Origin: Streptomyces chartreusis NRRL 3882
GTDB lineage: Bacteria > Actinomycetota > Actinomycetes > Streptomycetales > Streptomycetaceae
DNA length: 64,000 nt
Assembly: GCF_900236475.1 (NCBI RefSeq)
Contig: NZ_LT963352.1
Location: forward strand, 3,596,001-3,660,000
Reading direction: 5' to 3'
Shown: positions 25,675 to 35,038 of the stretch, piece after piece
Position numbering within the stretch: the first letter of the stretch is position 1
How the letters are laid out: every line of letters starts with the position of its first letter
Position numbers and translations under genes: made by a program
Notes under the pieces: model-generated
Seen by the model: the letters and a program-made list of their open reading frames with translations, nothing else
What the model was told of the DNA's origin: nothing
Databases searched by the model: none

Positions 25675-26045
25675 TACCGGGTTCCTTCCTTGCTGCTGAC
25701 GACCACGGTGATGTGGCTGGTCCGCTTGCGGATCCGGTAGGCACGGCCCTGGGCGCGCGGACGGAACCGCTTCAGGGTCGGGCCCTCGTCGACGTAGGCC
25801 TCGGAGATGTAGAGGCTGTCGACATCGGTGTGGTCGTAGTTGTGCGCGGCGTTGGCGATGGCGCTGTCCAGCACCTTGCCGACCGGCACGCTCGCGGCCT
25901 GCGGGGCGAAACGCAGGACCGCCTGAGCCTCCGTGGCGTTCAGGCCACGGATGAGGTCCACCACGCGGCGGGCCTTCATGGGCGTGACGCGGATGTACCG
26001 CGCCTGGGCCCTGGCTTCCATGGTTGTCCTTCCAGTGTCTGTCAT
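25674..26045 (-). CDS. rplV: 50S ribosomal protein L22
   Basis: A protein of about 123 residues whose hairpin lines the exit tunnel at the macrolide constriction. MEARAQARYIRVTPMKARRV begins the conserved part, and the tunnel loop KRFRPRAQGRAYRIRKRTSH shows no deletion. Three in-frame starts exist (26051, 26045, 26021). The 26045 ATG is preferred because a GGTGGA element lies about 7 nt before it, while it would abut the 26051 ATG. Confidence 0.94.
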   Translation of the reverse strand: MTDTGRTTMEARAQARYIRVTPMKARRVVDLIRGLNATEAQAVLRFAPQAASVPVGKVLDSAIANAAHNYDHTDVDSLYISEAYVDEGPTLKRFRPRAQGRAYRIRKRTSHITVVVSSKEGTR

Positions 26046-26062
26046 GGTCATTCCACCCCGCC

Positions 26063-26344
26063 TTAGCGGCGCTTCGACTTCCGGTCGTCCTTGACGTGAC
26101 CCCGGAAGGTGCGCGTCGGCGAGAACTCGCCGAGCTTGTGGCCGACCATCGACTCGGTGACAAACACCGGAATGTGGGTCTTGCCGTTGTGCACCGCGAT
26201 CGTGTGGCCGAGCATGGCCGGGACGATCATCGAGCGGCGGGACCAGGTCTTGATGACGTTCTTGGTGCCGGCTTCGTTCTGGGCGTCCACCTTCTTGATC
26301 AGGTGGTCGTCGACGAAGGGCCCCTTCTTGAGACTGCGCGGCAT
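26063..26344 (-). CDS. rpsS: 30S ribosomal protein S19
   Basis: A 93-residue head protein near the A-site finger. MPRSLKKGPFVDDHLIKKVD and HNGKTHIPVFVTESMVGHKL are conserved throughout. It lies 12 bp after rplB. Confidence 0.97.
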   Translation of the reverse strand: MPRSLKKGPFVDDHLIKKVDAQNEAGTKNVIKTWSRRSMIVPAMLGHTIAVHNGKTHIPVFVTESMVGHKLGEFSPTRTFRGHVKDDRKSKRR

Positions 26345-26356
26345 CTAAACCCGCTC

Positions 26357-27193
26357 CTAGCGCTTCTTGTTCGTCTTGCGGCGGCGGACGATGTACTTGT
26401 TCGACGCCTTCTTGGGCGAACGAGTACGGCCTTCCTTCTTGCCCCACGGGGACACCGGGTGGCGACCACCGGAGGTACGGCCCTCACCACCACCGTGCGG
26501 GTGGTCAACCGGGTTCATGACCACACCACGCACGGTCGGGCGGACGCCCAGCCAGCGCTTGCGACCGGCCTTGCCCCAGTTGATGTTGCTCTGCTCGGCG
26601 TTGCCGACCTCGCCGACAGTGGCGCGGCAGCGGACGTCGACCAGGCGGATCTCACCGGACGGCATGCGGAGGTGGGCCATGGAGCCCTCCTTCGCGAGCA
26701 GCTGCACCGAGGCGCCGGCGGAGCGGGCGAACTTCGCGCCACCGCCCGGACGCAGCTCGATGGCGTGCAGCGTGGTACCGACCGGGATGTTGCGCAGGGC
26801 CAGGTTGTTGCCCGGCTTGATGTCGGCCCCGGGACCGTTCTCGACGCGGTCGCCCTGCGACAGGCCACGCGGCGCGAGGATGTAGCGCTTCTCGCCGTCC
26901 GCGTAGTGCAGCAGCGCGATGCGCGCGGTGCGGTTGGGGTCGTACTCGATGTGCGCGACCTTCGCCGGCACGCCGTCCTTGTCGTGACGACGGAAGTCGA
27001 TCACGCGGTAGGCGCGCTTGTGGCCACCACCCTGGTGGCGGACGGTCACACGACCGGAGTTGTTACGGCCACCCTTGCTGTGCAGGGGGCGGACCAACGA
27101 CTTCTCCGGCGTGGACCGCGTGACCTCGACGAAGTCGGCGACGCTGGAGCCGCGACGGCCCGGCGTAGTCGGCTTGTACTTGCGGATTCCCAT
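26357..27193 (-). CDS. rplB: 50S ribosomal protein L2
   Basis: A 278-residue protein required for peptidyl-transferase activity and subunit joining. MGIRKYKPTTPGRRGSSVAD starts it. The C-terminal VRGVVMNPVDHPHGGGEGRT holds the histidine discussed for peptidyl transfer. Third large-subunit gene of the S10 operon, 40 bp after rplW. Confidence 0.97.
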   Translation of the reverse strand: MGIRKYKPTTPGRRGSSVADFVEVTRSTPEKSLVRPLHSKGGRNNSGRVTVRHQGGGHKRAYRVIDFRRHDKDGVPAKVAHIEYDPNRTARIALLHYADGEKRYILAPRGLSQGDRVENGPGADIKPGNNLALRNIPVGTTLHAIELRPGGGAKFARSAGASVQLLAKEGSMAHLRMPSGEIRLVDVRCRATVGEVGNAEQSNINWGKAGRKRWLGVRPTVRGVVMNPVDHPHGGGEGRTSGGRHPVSPWGKKEGRTRSPKKASNKYIVRRRKTNKKR

Positions 27194-27233
27194 TTCTCAG
27201 TCCTCGTCCGATATCGGACGATCCGGACCGCCC

Positions 27234-27653
27234 TCAGGCGGTCGGACCGCCGAAGATGTCGATACGGTCGCCCTCGGCGAGGGTCACGATCGCGCGCTTG
27301 GTGGACGCACGCTGGCCGAAGCCGGTGCGGGTCCGCTTGCGCTTGCCCTGGCGGTTGATCGTGTTGACCCCGGTGACCTTGACCGAGAAGACCGCCTGGA
27401 CGGCCTGCTTGATCTGGGTCTTGTTGGCGCTCGGGTCGACGATGAACGTGTACTTGCCCTCGTCGAGGAGCGCGTAGCTCTTCTCCGAGACGACCGGCTT
27501 GAGCAGCACGTCACGGGGGTCCGTGAAGGACTTGCTCAGCGGGGTCTCGACCGTGTTCTTGCCCTCGGCGGCGTGGCGGCGCGCCTTGGCGACGCGAGCG
27601 GCCTTGGCCTTCTTCGCCGCCTTGGAGGCGATTGCGGGGTGACGGATAGCCAT
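27234..27653 (-). CDS. rplW: 50S ribosomal protein L23
   Basis: A 139-residue protein forming the docking site for trigger factor and SRP at the tunnel exit. The conserved domain begins at about residue 45 with DPRDVLLKPVVSEKSYALLD and contains TRTGFGQRASTKRAIVTLAE. The basic 40-residue N-terminal extension (KAAKKAKAARVAKARRHAAE) is longer than in E. coli. Its start overlaps the rplD stop as TGATG. Confidence 0.96.
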   Translation of the reverse strand: MAIRHPAIASKAAKKAKAARVAKARRHAAEGKNTVETPLSKSFTDPRDVLLKPVVSEKSYALLDEGKYTFIVDPSANKTQIKQAVQAVFSVKVTGVNTINRQGKRKRTRTGFGQRASTKRAIVTLAEGDRIDIFGGPTA

Positions 27654-28309
27654 CAGACCTCGCTCCCTTCGGTGTCATTGGCCTTCGGGCCGGACACGAA
27701 GGACTCGAAGGCAGCCTTGGTGAAGACCACGTCGTCCGAGACGAGAACGTCGTACGTGTTCAGCTGGCCCGGCTCCAGGATGTGGACCTGGGGCAGGTTG
27801 CGGGCGGACAGCCACGCGGCCTCGTCGGAGCGGTCGACGACCAGGAGCAGGTTCTTCCGCTCGCTGATCTTGCCGAACAGGCTCTTGGCGGCCTTGGTGG
27901 AGGGGGTCTCGCCCTCGACCACGCCGGAGACGACGTGGATGCGGTTGTGACGGGCCCGGTCGGTGAGGGCGTGACGCAGCGCGGCAGCCTTCATCTTCTT
28001 GGGCGTCCGCTGCGAGTAGTCACGCGGCACGGGACCGTGCACGACGCCACCACCGGCGAACTGCGGCGCGCGGGTCGAACCCTGACGGGCGCGACCGGTG
28101 CCCTTCTGGCGGTACGGCTTCTTGCCACCGCCGCGGACCTCGCCACGGGTCTTGGTCTTGTGCGTGCCCTGACGGGCAGCGGCCAGCTGCGCGACGACGA
28201 CCTGGTGGATCAGCGGAATGCTGACCTTCTCGACGTCGAAGATCTCCGCGGGGAGCTCGACGGAACCGGCCTTGTCGCCCGCCGGCGAAAGGATGTCAAC
28301 AGTGCTCAT
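27653..28309 (-). CDS. rplD: 50S ribosomal protein L4
   Basis: A 218-residue protein whose loop reaches the tunnel constriction; in E. coli it is the S10-operon regulator. MSTVDILSPAGDKAGSVELP starts it at 28309, and the extended loop KTRGEVRGGGKKPYRQKGTG RARQGS (split here for length) shows the wild-type macrolide-region sequence. It lies 4 bp after rplC. Confidence 0.96.
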   Translation of the reverse strand: MSTVDILSPAGDKAGSVELPAEIFDVEKVSIPLIHQVVVAQLAAARQGTHKTKTRGEVRGGGKKPYRQKGTGRARQGSTRAPQFAGGGVVHGPVPRDYSQRTPKKMKAAALRHALTDRARHNRIHVVSGVVEGETPSTKAAKSLFGKISERKNLLLVVDRSDEAAWLSARNLPQVHILEPGQLNTYDVLVSDDVVFTKAAFESFVSGPKANDTEGSEV

Positions 28310-28313
28310 TACC

Positions 28314-28958
28314 TCAGGCCCCCTTGGCCGCGGTGCGGACCAGGACGAGGCCGCCGTTCGGACCGGGAACCGCGCCCTTGATGAGCAGCAGACCCTTCTC
28401 CGCGTCAACGGCGTGGACGGTCAGGTTCTGGGTGGTGACCCGCTCGTTGCCCATGCGACCCGCCATGCGGAGGCCCTTGAACACACGGCCCGGGGTGGCG
28501 CAGCCACCGATGGAACCGGGAGAGCGGTGCTTGCGCTGGGTGCCGTGTCCGGCGCCGAGGCCACGGAAGTTGTGGCGCTTCATGACACCGGCGAAGCCCT
28601 TGCCCTTGCTCTTGCCGGTCACGTCGACCTTCACGCCGGCCTCGAACACCTCAGCGGTGATCTCCTGGCCCAGCGTGTACTCGGAGGCGTCCGCGGTGCG
28701 GATCTCGACGAGGTGGCGACGGGGGGTGACGTCGGCCTTGGCGAAGTGGCCCTTGAGGGGCTTGTTCACCTTGCGCGGGTCGATCTCGCCGAAAGCGATC
28801 TGGACGGACTCGTAGCCGTCGACATCGTTCGTACGGACCTGGGTGACGACGTTGGGGCCGGCCTTGACGACGGTGACCGGGACGACGCGGTTGTTCGCGT
28901 CCCACACCTGCGTCATGCCGAGCTTCTCGCCCAGGATGCCCTTGATCTGCTTAGCCAT
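28314..28958 (-). CDS. rplC: 50S ribosomal protein L3
   Basis: A 214-residue early-assembly protein close to the peptidyl-transferase centre. MAKQIKGILGEKLGMTQVWD and the loop GATPGRVFKGLRMAGRMGNE-like segment (here GCATPGRVFKGLRMAGRMGN) are recognised. It follows rpsJ by 17 bp. Confidence 0.97.
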   Translation of the reverse strand: MAKQIKGILGEKLGMTQVWDANNRVVPVTVVKAGPNVVTQVRTNDVDGYESVQIAFGEIDPRKVNKPLKGHFAKADVTPRRHLVEIRTADASEYTLGQEITAEVFEAGVKVDVTGKSKGKGFAGVMKRHNFRGLGAGHGTQRKHRSPGSIGGCATPGRVFKGLRMAGRMGNERVTTQNLTVHAVDAEKGLLLIKGAVPGPNGGLVLVRTAAKGA

Positions 28959-28975
28959 CTCTCAGATCACCGGCC

Positions 28976-29284
28976 TCAGAGCTTGATCTCGATGTCGACA
29001 CCGGCCGGGAGGTCGAGTCGCATCAGAGAGTCAACGGTCTTGGGGGTGGGGTCGAGGATGTCGATCAGGCGCTTGTGCGTGCGCATCTCGAAGTGCTCGC
29101 GCGAGTCCTTGTACTTGTGCGGCGACTTGATGACGCAGTACACGTTCTTCTCAGTGGGCAGCGGCACCGGGCCCGCGACCGACGCACCAGTGCGAGTCAC
29201 CGTCTCGACGATCTTCTTCGCCGAGCTGTCGATGACCTCGTGGTCGTAGGCCTTGAGCCGGATGCGGATCTTCTGTCCCGCCAT
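28976..29284 (-). CDS. rpsJ: 30S ribosomal protein S10 / NusE
   Basis: A 102-residue head protein that also binds NusB and NusG in antitermination and transcription-translation coupling. MAGQKIRIRLKAYDHEVIDS and SPHKYKDSREHFEMRTHKR are near-invariant. First gene of the S10 operon, with a leader of about 380 nt from the predicted promoter. Confidence 0.97.
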   Translation of the reverse strand: MAGQKIRIRLKAYDHEVIDSSAKKIVETVTRTGASVAGPVPLPTEKNVYCVIKSPHKYKDSREHFEMRTHKRLIDILDPTPKTVDSLMRLDLPAGVDIEIKL

Positions 29285-29669
29285 GGCTACTCAGTAGTCC
29301 TGTCTCTCGTAACGCTCTGGAACCCGGTGGTTCCCTACTCTTCGTTCTCCGACCCACGCGGTCGGGCGTGTCGCGCTCCCGCTGACACAGATGTCCCTTG
29401 TTCGAACATCCCTGCGGGATTGCACACGGCCCTTCCGGAACCGCGAGCCGGGGGCGGAAGGCCCACCGGGTGCCTGGCCGGTGCCGCACTAACGCTTCCC
29501 GAAAGATTCCCGTACTTCCGTCCCAGCGCTGCCGTGTGGCAGTTAGGACGACGAGTACTGTGGGACTCGCTTCCGGTCCCCCCGGCGGGAGGCGCGCAGC
29601 ATCAACACTCGACCGAGCAACTCGGACAGTCTGCCATACAGGGCATGGGGGACGCCAATCGAGCCGGAG

Positions 29670-29697
29670 AGAATACCCCGGGGGTGACGTAGGTCAA
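29670..29697 (-). promoter_or_regulatory. Predicted S10-operon promoter
   Basis: On the minus strand TTGACC (29692-29697), 16 nt, then TATTCT (29670-29675). It has the same hexamers as the rplM promoter. The -35 box touches the 3' end of the frameshifted gene at 29694. The interval 29285-29669 would be a long 5' leader; it contains no gene I can support and could carry L4-type autoregulation, though no structure was confirmed. Confidence 0.55.
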
Positions 29698-30065
29698 ACC
29701 GGGGCGGCCGTGGGTGCGCCGAAGGACGCCAGAAAGTCGTTCACGACACTCCTGGAGAACGGATCAGCGTCCGGATCCTTGGGGGTGACGACGCTGACCG
29801 CGTAGTACTCGGGGTGTCGAGGGCGTAGCCGTGCTCCTCCCAGAAATCCTCCATCTCCTGGCCGGAGCTGAACGTGACGATGCCCGAGAGGCCGTCGTCC
29901 TCCGGTTCGGGCAACCGCCAGTCGGCCGGGACGCCGGGGCGGGAGCGGTTCCCCGTACAGGAACATCCCTGGCCAACGCTGCTGCCCGAGCCGCACGAAA
30001 CGGCGCATGCCCTCGGGGAACGACACGTCCACGACGGAGTCGGTCGAGTATCCGGTGAGATCCAT
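29694..30065 (-). pseudogene. Small unknown gene with two compensating frameshifts
   Basis: Three protein-like segments lie in two reading frames. Frame 1 reads MDLTGYSTDSVVDVSFPEGM through RWPGMFLYGEPL. Then a second frame continues with PGVPADWRLPEPEDDGLSGI and MEDFWEEHGYALDTP. Frame 1 then resumes with EYYAVSVVTPKDPDADPFSR and NDFLASFGAPTAAPV. The shifts fit one extra base in the GGGG run at 29936-29939 and one missing base at the GGGG run at 29811-29814. The restored protein would be about 124 residues, soluble and acidic; I do not recognise it. It lies downstream of the SUKH-3 gene, so an immunity-type role is a guess. Sequencing error at homopolymers is a real alternative to true decay. 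Confidence 0.6.
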
Positions 30066-30184
30066 GGGACTTCCTCGCGCTGGTGTGGGGAGCCTGTGGC
30101 GCAGCGCACTATCACTTCCCCAACCCGATGTCGGTCCGTGAGGTCGCGCACGCCGCTCTCCCGCCCTCTCCTACCAGCCGCCGA

Positions 30185-31162
30185 TCAATAGGAAGCCGTC
30201 GGCTGGATCCTGCTAGTGAGCTTCTGCAAGGCTTCATCGGGTGAGGGGGCCAGCAGCCAGACGCTGTCCATGCCGGCGTAGACCGAGCCGTCCTCTGCCA
30301 TGGCCACGTGCTGGTTCCCGCGGTCGCGCATGCCGATCGGGTACAGGTCGACGCCCGCCTGCTCGGCGAGGTCGTCGATGATTTCCGCGTCCCACAACGC
30401 AAGCAGCGGATCCAGCGAGAACTCCATCCATGGCATCGAGTCCCACGGCTCGCGGTAGGACACCCCAACGGCGCCGAACTCGGACAGAAAGCGCCGTGCC
30501 GCGTCGTGGATCTCGAACTCGCCGGTCTGCAGAAGGATGCTCTCCCAGGTCTCCGTGGGAACCGATCGGCCCGGGAACCAGCCGCCGGCCCGCAGCACCC
30601 GGTCCGTCTCCTCGGACCAGCGCGGTCCGGCGTCCGGGCCGGTCTCCACGGTGTGAAGTCGCCTCCAGAAGGGGTGCTCGGCGGCTGGAACGCCGGGCGT
30701 CCAGAGGGCAGACCGGGCCCCCTGCGCCTCGACCAGGCGGGCCAGCGCCCGGTCAGTGGTCGGGGCAAGCAGTTCCACACGGTCCCCCCTCACGAGGTGA
30801 AGGGCTCCGGCCTCGGTGATGCCCAGGAAGCTGGCGCCCTCGTCCGCCGTGCCCACGGGGTAGAGGAGCGCTCCCGCTTCCCGGCCGGCCCTCGCGAACT
30901 GTTCGTCCTGCCACTGGGCGCGGAGGGGATCGAACCGGATGGCGGACGAACGGGTGATCGAATCTGCAGGCCAGCCGTAGGTCACCAGCCCGCCGAATTC
31001 GGAGAGAAACCGGCGTGCGGCGTCGTGGGCCACGAAGGCCCCGCGCTCGTTCAGGACCGACTCCCAGGTGACGGTCGGCACCGAGCGCCCGGGGCGCCAG
31101 CCCGCGCGGCGTAGTACGTCTTCAGTCTGCGGGGACCAGTCCCGCGTGTAGCCGTCGCTCAC
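30185..31162 (-). CDS. Tandem SUKH-3 domain immunity protein
   Basis: A 325-residue cytoplasmic protein made of two copies of the SUKH-3 (SMI1/KNR4-like) fold. Each copy begins with the same signature: WSPQTEDVLRRAGWRPGRSV near residue 9, and WSEETDRVLRAGGWFPGRSV near residue 182, each followed by HDAARRFLSEFG. SUKH proteins commonly neutralise nuclease or deaminase toxins of polymorphic toxin systems. The GTG start follows the stop of the degraded RHS/YwqJ toxin with no gap (TAA then GTG), as expected for a toxin-immunity pair. Here the immunity gene is intact although the toxin is broken. Confidence 0.85.
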   Translation of the reverse strand: MSDGYTRDWSPQTEDVLRRAGWRPGRSVPTVTWESVLNERGAFVAHDAARRFLSEFGGLVTYGWPADSITRSSAIRFDPLRAQWQDEQFARAGREAGALLYPVGTADEGASFLGITEAGALHLVRGDRVELLAPTTDRALARLVEAQGARSALWTPGVPAAEHPFWRRLHTVETGPDAGPRWSEETDRVLRAGGWFPGRSVPTETWESILLQTGEFEIHDAARRFLSEFGAVGVSYREPWDSMPWMEFSLDPLLALWDAEIIDDLAEQAGVDLYPIGMRDRGNQHVAMAEDGSVYAGMDSVWLLAPSPDEALQKLTSRIQPTASY

Positions 31163-33048
31163 TTACAACACCGTCCGAACGCCTAGTTCTTCGAGAACAT
31201 GCCGGCAGGACGGGCAGGCCGGTTTGGGTTGGCCGTGAACCGGATTGCCCGGCGCGCGTACCTCCACTGCCGCCATCACCCCGCCTCGGGGGTCGACCCC
31301 CGCCCTCATGGCGTGCGACAGGGCCTCTGCCTCGCCGCACTTCGAGTGCGCACCACCGACCTGTTCCCTGATGTGGTCCGGGACCCGATCATAAGCAGCC
31401 TGCACATCGGGCAGGAGGCCGTCGGTGCCCTCACCGGCGACGCAACGGTCCTGGTCGTCGTAAGTGAAGCGGTACCAGTAGCCGTTGCGATCCGTCCATG
31501 AGGTGATGCGGGAGTGGTCGTCGTACGTGAGCTTCAGAGGGAGACCGCTTGAGTCACGGATCTCGGTAAGATCGCCTTCGGGGCTGTAGTCGAAGCGCCT
31601 GAGCAGCGTGCTCTGGGAGTCGCCTCCAGATCGCGCAGCCGCAGAGCGGTGACTCGCCCGTTCTCCGTGTCCACGTGAACGTGTCGGCCTCCGGAGTCCC
31701 GCACGGCGACCGGCGTGCCGTCGGCGCTGCGGTCGATGTCGATTCGATAGCCATTGCGGTCGGTCAGGGCGACGAGGAAGAGAGAGAACGCCTCGTCGTT
31801 CGGAGCCGGTCGCTGCGGGGCAGCGAAGTGACGGGTGACTGCGGTGAGCGGATCCGTGATGCTGATCGGCGCCCCGGGGTCGCCGTCCCAGTGCATCGGC
31901 CGACGTGGCCCTTCCTGCGGCATCACCGAAGCGCCGGGCTGGGGGACCGGATAGAGGAGGATCATCCCGTCCTCAGTGGCATAAGCGGCGCCTTGGTCGT
32001 CCAGCTCCAGACGTTCGTCGAAGGTCGAAGCCCAGGACGGGCCGAAGGAACGCCCAGCCCGGTAGGACGACAGGTGGGTACGCCGCAGGGCCAAGGGAAG
32101 CAACCCAGGCAGCTCCACATCGGTCTCGGCCATGTACATCTCGCCGGAGACCATGTCGATCGGGTCGCCGTTCAGGCACCGTCCCTTACCTGGCTTGGCG
32201 CTGGCTACGGCGTCATCGGCTTCTCTGCGGAGCCCCTGCTTCCCAAGCCCCTTCGCCATGGCTTTGAGTCCGCCCTTGCCCAGGGTCCTCATGCCCTTGG
32301 CGAGACCGCCGAGCGTGGTCAGGCCCTTCATGCCGGGTATGCAGTCCAGCGCGGCGAACCCGACATCCCATAGGGACGCCTGCCCCTTGGAGTATTTGTA
32401 GAGCGTGTCGGCGAGCACGACCGCCGCCGCGATCAGGACGATCGCGCCCAGGATCGGACCACCGATGATCATCGCGACGATCCCGAGGACCGTCACGACG
32501 ACCTTGCAGACCGCGACGATCGAGTCCCAGTTGTCCGTGAACCAGTCGCCGACCTCCTCCCACCACGACCGGTTCTGGATACCCGCGTCCGAGGCCTCGT
32601 CGATCTTCGACTTCGCCTCCCAGGCCGCCTCCTCACGCATCTTGCGCGCGTCCTCGGCCATCTTCTTCGCCGCAGCCAGCGCGTCCTGCGCGTCGGACAC
32701 GTCCGACTGGGCCTTCGACTGGGCCGACTTGGCGTGCTGCACATCCCGGGAGGCGGCGCGGACCTTGGCCTCGTCCGGTTTGTCCGCGTCCGACTTCCTG
32801 CCGGTCGGGTCGTCCTTGTACTTGTCCGCCTCCTTGGTCGCCCGCGTCATCCACGAGTCGGCCGAGGTGAGACGGGACTGGGCCGAGGAGAGGTTGTCCC
32901 GCGCCTCACGGCCCTTCACGAACTCCGTACTCCCAGTCTTACCGCCCGGCAGTGCCGAACCGGTCGGGGGCTGTCCCCACCGCCGTCCACCAGCCCACCG
33001 GATGGCCGGTCCCCCGCTCCCCCGGTCACCGTAGTGCCCCACGACCAC
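31163..33048 (-). pseudogene. Degraded RHS polymorphic toxin with YwqJ-like deaminase tip
   Basis: Read on the minus strand. An Ala/Lys/Asp-rich coiled region (about 32930-32600) is followed by a hydrophobic segment (KVVVTVLGIVAMIIGGPILG), the DUF6531-type region GDPIDMVSGEMYMAETDVEL and the first YD/RHS repeats. Near 31625 the frame shifts; adding one base restores LLRRFDYSPEGDLTEIRDSS and two more repeats, which run in frame into KCGEAEALSHAMRAG and ACPSCRHVLEELGV. That last part is a YwqJ-type deaminase with C-x-E and CxxC zinc/catalytic elements. Normal members have a WXG/T7SS-type N-terminus and dozens of repeats, so the gene has lost its 5' part, most of the RHS barrel and its frame. 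The first about 35 codons of the open frame look non-native. Confidence 0.75.
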
Positions 33049-33065
33049 GAAAACGGGGACCCATC

Positions 33066-34442
33066 ATGCGTACCGTCACAGCCACCGCCCTCACTCTGAC
33101 CCTCGCCGCAGCTGCGGCAACACCCGCCGCCGCCAACCCCCACGTGTCGAGCACCGATGGCCTCTGGCGCATGGACGGCTACGGCATCGTCCTCTCCCTC
33201 GACGGCGACACCTTCCAGGAGTTCCAGACGACATCCGTCAGCTGCCTCAAGGGCGACACCGCCCGGCGCACCGGCCCGGGCACGTACACGAACGCCTTCG
33301 GCACCGTCCTGACCGTCCGCCCCGGCCCGAACAAGAACCGTGCCTCCCTCGGCGCGGACAGCTCCGTCGGCCACCGCACCCTGCGGCGGATCCACGCCCT
33401 CCCCGCCGACTGCACCCGCCCCACCCCCAAGGATCCCCGCACCGCCTTCGACGTCTTCTGGCACTCCTTCGCCGAGAACTACCCCTTCTTCGCCGCGAAG
33501 GGCATCGACTGGCAGGCCACCCGCGACCGCTACCGCCCGAAGGTCGACCAGGACACCACCCGCGAGGAACTCTTCGCCCTCCTCAGCGACATGGTCCGCC
33601 CCCTCTACGACGCCCACGTCGCCGTCCAGGACGGAGACCGCGTCTTCGCCCAGGTCCGTCCCGGCACCGAACTGCCCACGGAGGCGATGGACACCAAGGT
33701 CAAGAAGTTCATCGGCGAACGCGACCTCAAGGGCGCCCCGTACCGCCAGGACTTCGCCAACGGCCGCATCACCTACGCCGACCTGCCCGGCAGCGCCCAC
33801 CAGGGATACCTCCGCATCTCCGGCATGGCCGGCTACCTCCCCGAGGACGCCCCCTACGCCGCCCACCTCGCCGAACTCGACAAGGCCCTGGACACGATCC
33901 TCACCGAGGACCGCACCCAGCGCCTCAAAGGCCTGATCATCGACCTGCGCATCAACGGCGGCGGCTCCGACGCCCTCGGCATCCACATCGCCGAGCGCCT
34001 CACGGACAAGCCCTACGTCGCCTACGCCAAGCGCGCCCGCAACCACCCCACCGACCCGGCCCGGCACACCCGCCCCGAGCCCATCCGGGTCGTCCCGGCC
34101 GACGGGCCCCGCTACACCGGCCCCATCGCCGTACTGACCGGAGGCTCCACCATCAGCGCGGGCGAGACCTTCACCCAGGCCCTCATCAACCGCCCTGGCG
34201 GCACCATCCGCATCGGTCAGCCCACCCAGGGCGTCTTCTCCGACGTCATGGAACGCAAGCTGCCGGGCGGCATGGCCGCCATCCTCCCGAACGAGGAGTT
34301 CCTCAACCGCTCCGGCCACACCTACGACGGCACGGGCATCCCGCCCCACCTGACCGAACCCGTCTTCACCAAGGAGGAGTTCGCCAAGAAGCGGGACTCG
34401 GCGTTCGACCGCGCGGTGAGTGTCCTTCGGAACGACGGCTAG
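33066..34442 (+). CDS. Secreted S41-family (tail-specific/tricorn-type) protease
   Basis: A 458-residue protein with a Sec signal peptide at residues 1-23 (MRTVTATALTLTLAAAAATP, ending AAAN). The C-terminal half is an S41 core: GLIIDLRINGGGSDALGIHI, then GGSTISAGETFTQALI with the nucleophile Ser364, then GQPTQGVFSDVMERKLPGG. No PDZ domain is apparent, so it is closer to the short secreted S41 proteins than to CtpA. The start at 33066 has GGGGA upstream. It diverges from the RHS remnant. Substrate unknown. Confidence 0.85.
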   Translation: MRTVTATALTLTLAAAAATPAAANPHVSSTDGLWRMDGYGIVLSLDGDTFQEFQTTSVSCLKGDTARRTGPGTYTNAFGTVLTVRPGPNKNRASLGADSSVGHRTLRRIHALPADCTRPTPKDPRTAFDVFWHSFAENYPFFAAKGIDWQATRDRYRPKVDQDTTREELFALLSDMVRPLYDAHVAVQDGDRVFAQVRPGTELPTEAMDTKVKKFIGERDLKGAPYRQDFANGRITYADLPGSAHQGYLRISGMAGYLPEDAPYAAHLAELDKALDTILTEDRTQRLKGLIIDLRINGGGSDALGIHIAERLTDKPYVAYAKRARNHPTDPARHTRPEPIRVVPADGPRYTGPIAVLTGGSTISAGETFTQALINRPGGTIRIGQPTQGVFSDVMERKLPGGMAAILPNEEFLNRSGHTYDGTGIPPHLTEPVFTKEEFAKKRDSAFDRAVSVLRNDG

Positions 34443-34519
34443 TGCCGTGCGTCCTCATCCGCACGGCGGAGACGGTCCGCCGTAGCGGACGACGCGTGGC
34501 CGCCATGTCCGAGGCCAGC

Positions 34520-35032
34520 ATGTACGTCATGACGACAGCGACCGCCCCTCTCCCCACCTCCGCACCTGCGCCCGTCTGGGCTCGCCGCGCCGCCCACGCC
34601 ATCGCTCTGTGCGCCGTCCCGTCCGGCCTGTGGCGCATCGCCATGGCATCCGGTGTCTACGTGGGCTACAGCGACCAAGTGCTGCGCGATGTCTTCGACA
34701 TCCCGGGCTGGGGCATCGCATACGTCGTCGGCCTCTCCGTCCTCACTGAGCTGGCCGCTCTGCTTCCCCTGCTGCTCGTCAGCGACCGGTGGAGGCCACT
34801 GCACCCCAGGGTCCTCACCCCACTGGCCTGGACCGTCTCGGGCGTCCTGGTTCTGGTGGCGCTGTGGCAACTCGTGGTCGCTTTCACCGTCGAGAGCCAG
34901 ACGTACATGTCGAGCGGTACGGCCCAGACCGTCTGGGCGTTCACTTTCGCCCCGCTGTTCGCCATCCCGGCCCTGATGACCGCGGTGACCTGGTCGTACG
35001 CCCAGCGGCACCGGGTCCGGGCCACCGGGTGA
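34520..35032 (+). CDS. Four-helix integral membrane protein of unknown function
   Basis: About 170 residues with four hydrophobic segments: AAHAIALCAVPSGLWRIAM, GIAYVVGLSVLTELAALLPL, AWTVSGVLVLVALWQLVVAF and FTFAPLFAIPALMTAVTWSY. Short loops and no charged active-site motif are visible. Starts at 34505, 34520 and 34529 are all possible; 34520 is preferred for a GAGG element 5 nt upstream. Converges with the DUF397 gene 6 bp away. Family not recognised. Confidence 0.6.
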   Translation: MYVMTTATAPLPTSAPAPVWARRAAHAIALCAVPSGLWRIAMASGVYVGYSDQVLRDVFDIPGWGIAYVVGLSVLTELAALLPLLLVSDRWRPLHPRVLTPLAWTVSGVLVLVALWQLVVAFTVESQTYMSSGTAQTVWAFTFAPLFAIPALMTAVTWSYAQRHRVRATG

Positions 35033-35038
35033 GCGGCA

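Noticed and set aside
29285..29669. Small open frames in the rpsJ leader
   Set aside because: No ribosome-binding sites or family similarity; treated as untranslated leader.
32950..33048. First 35 codons of the RHS open frame as a true N-terminus
   Set aside because: They overlap the S41 promoter region, lack similarity to RHS N-termini and look like chance extension.
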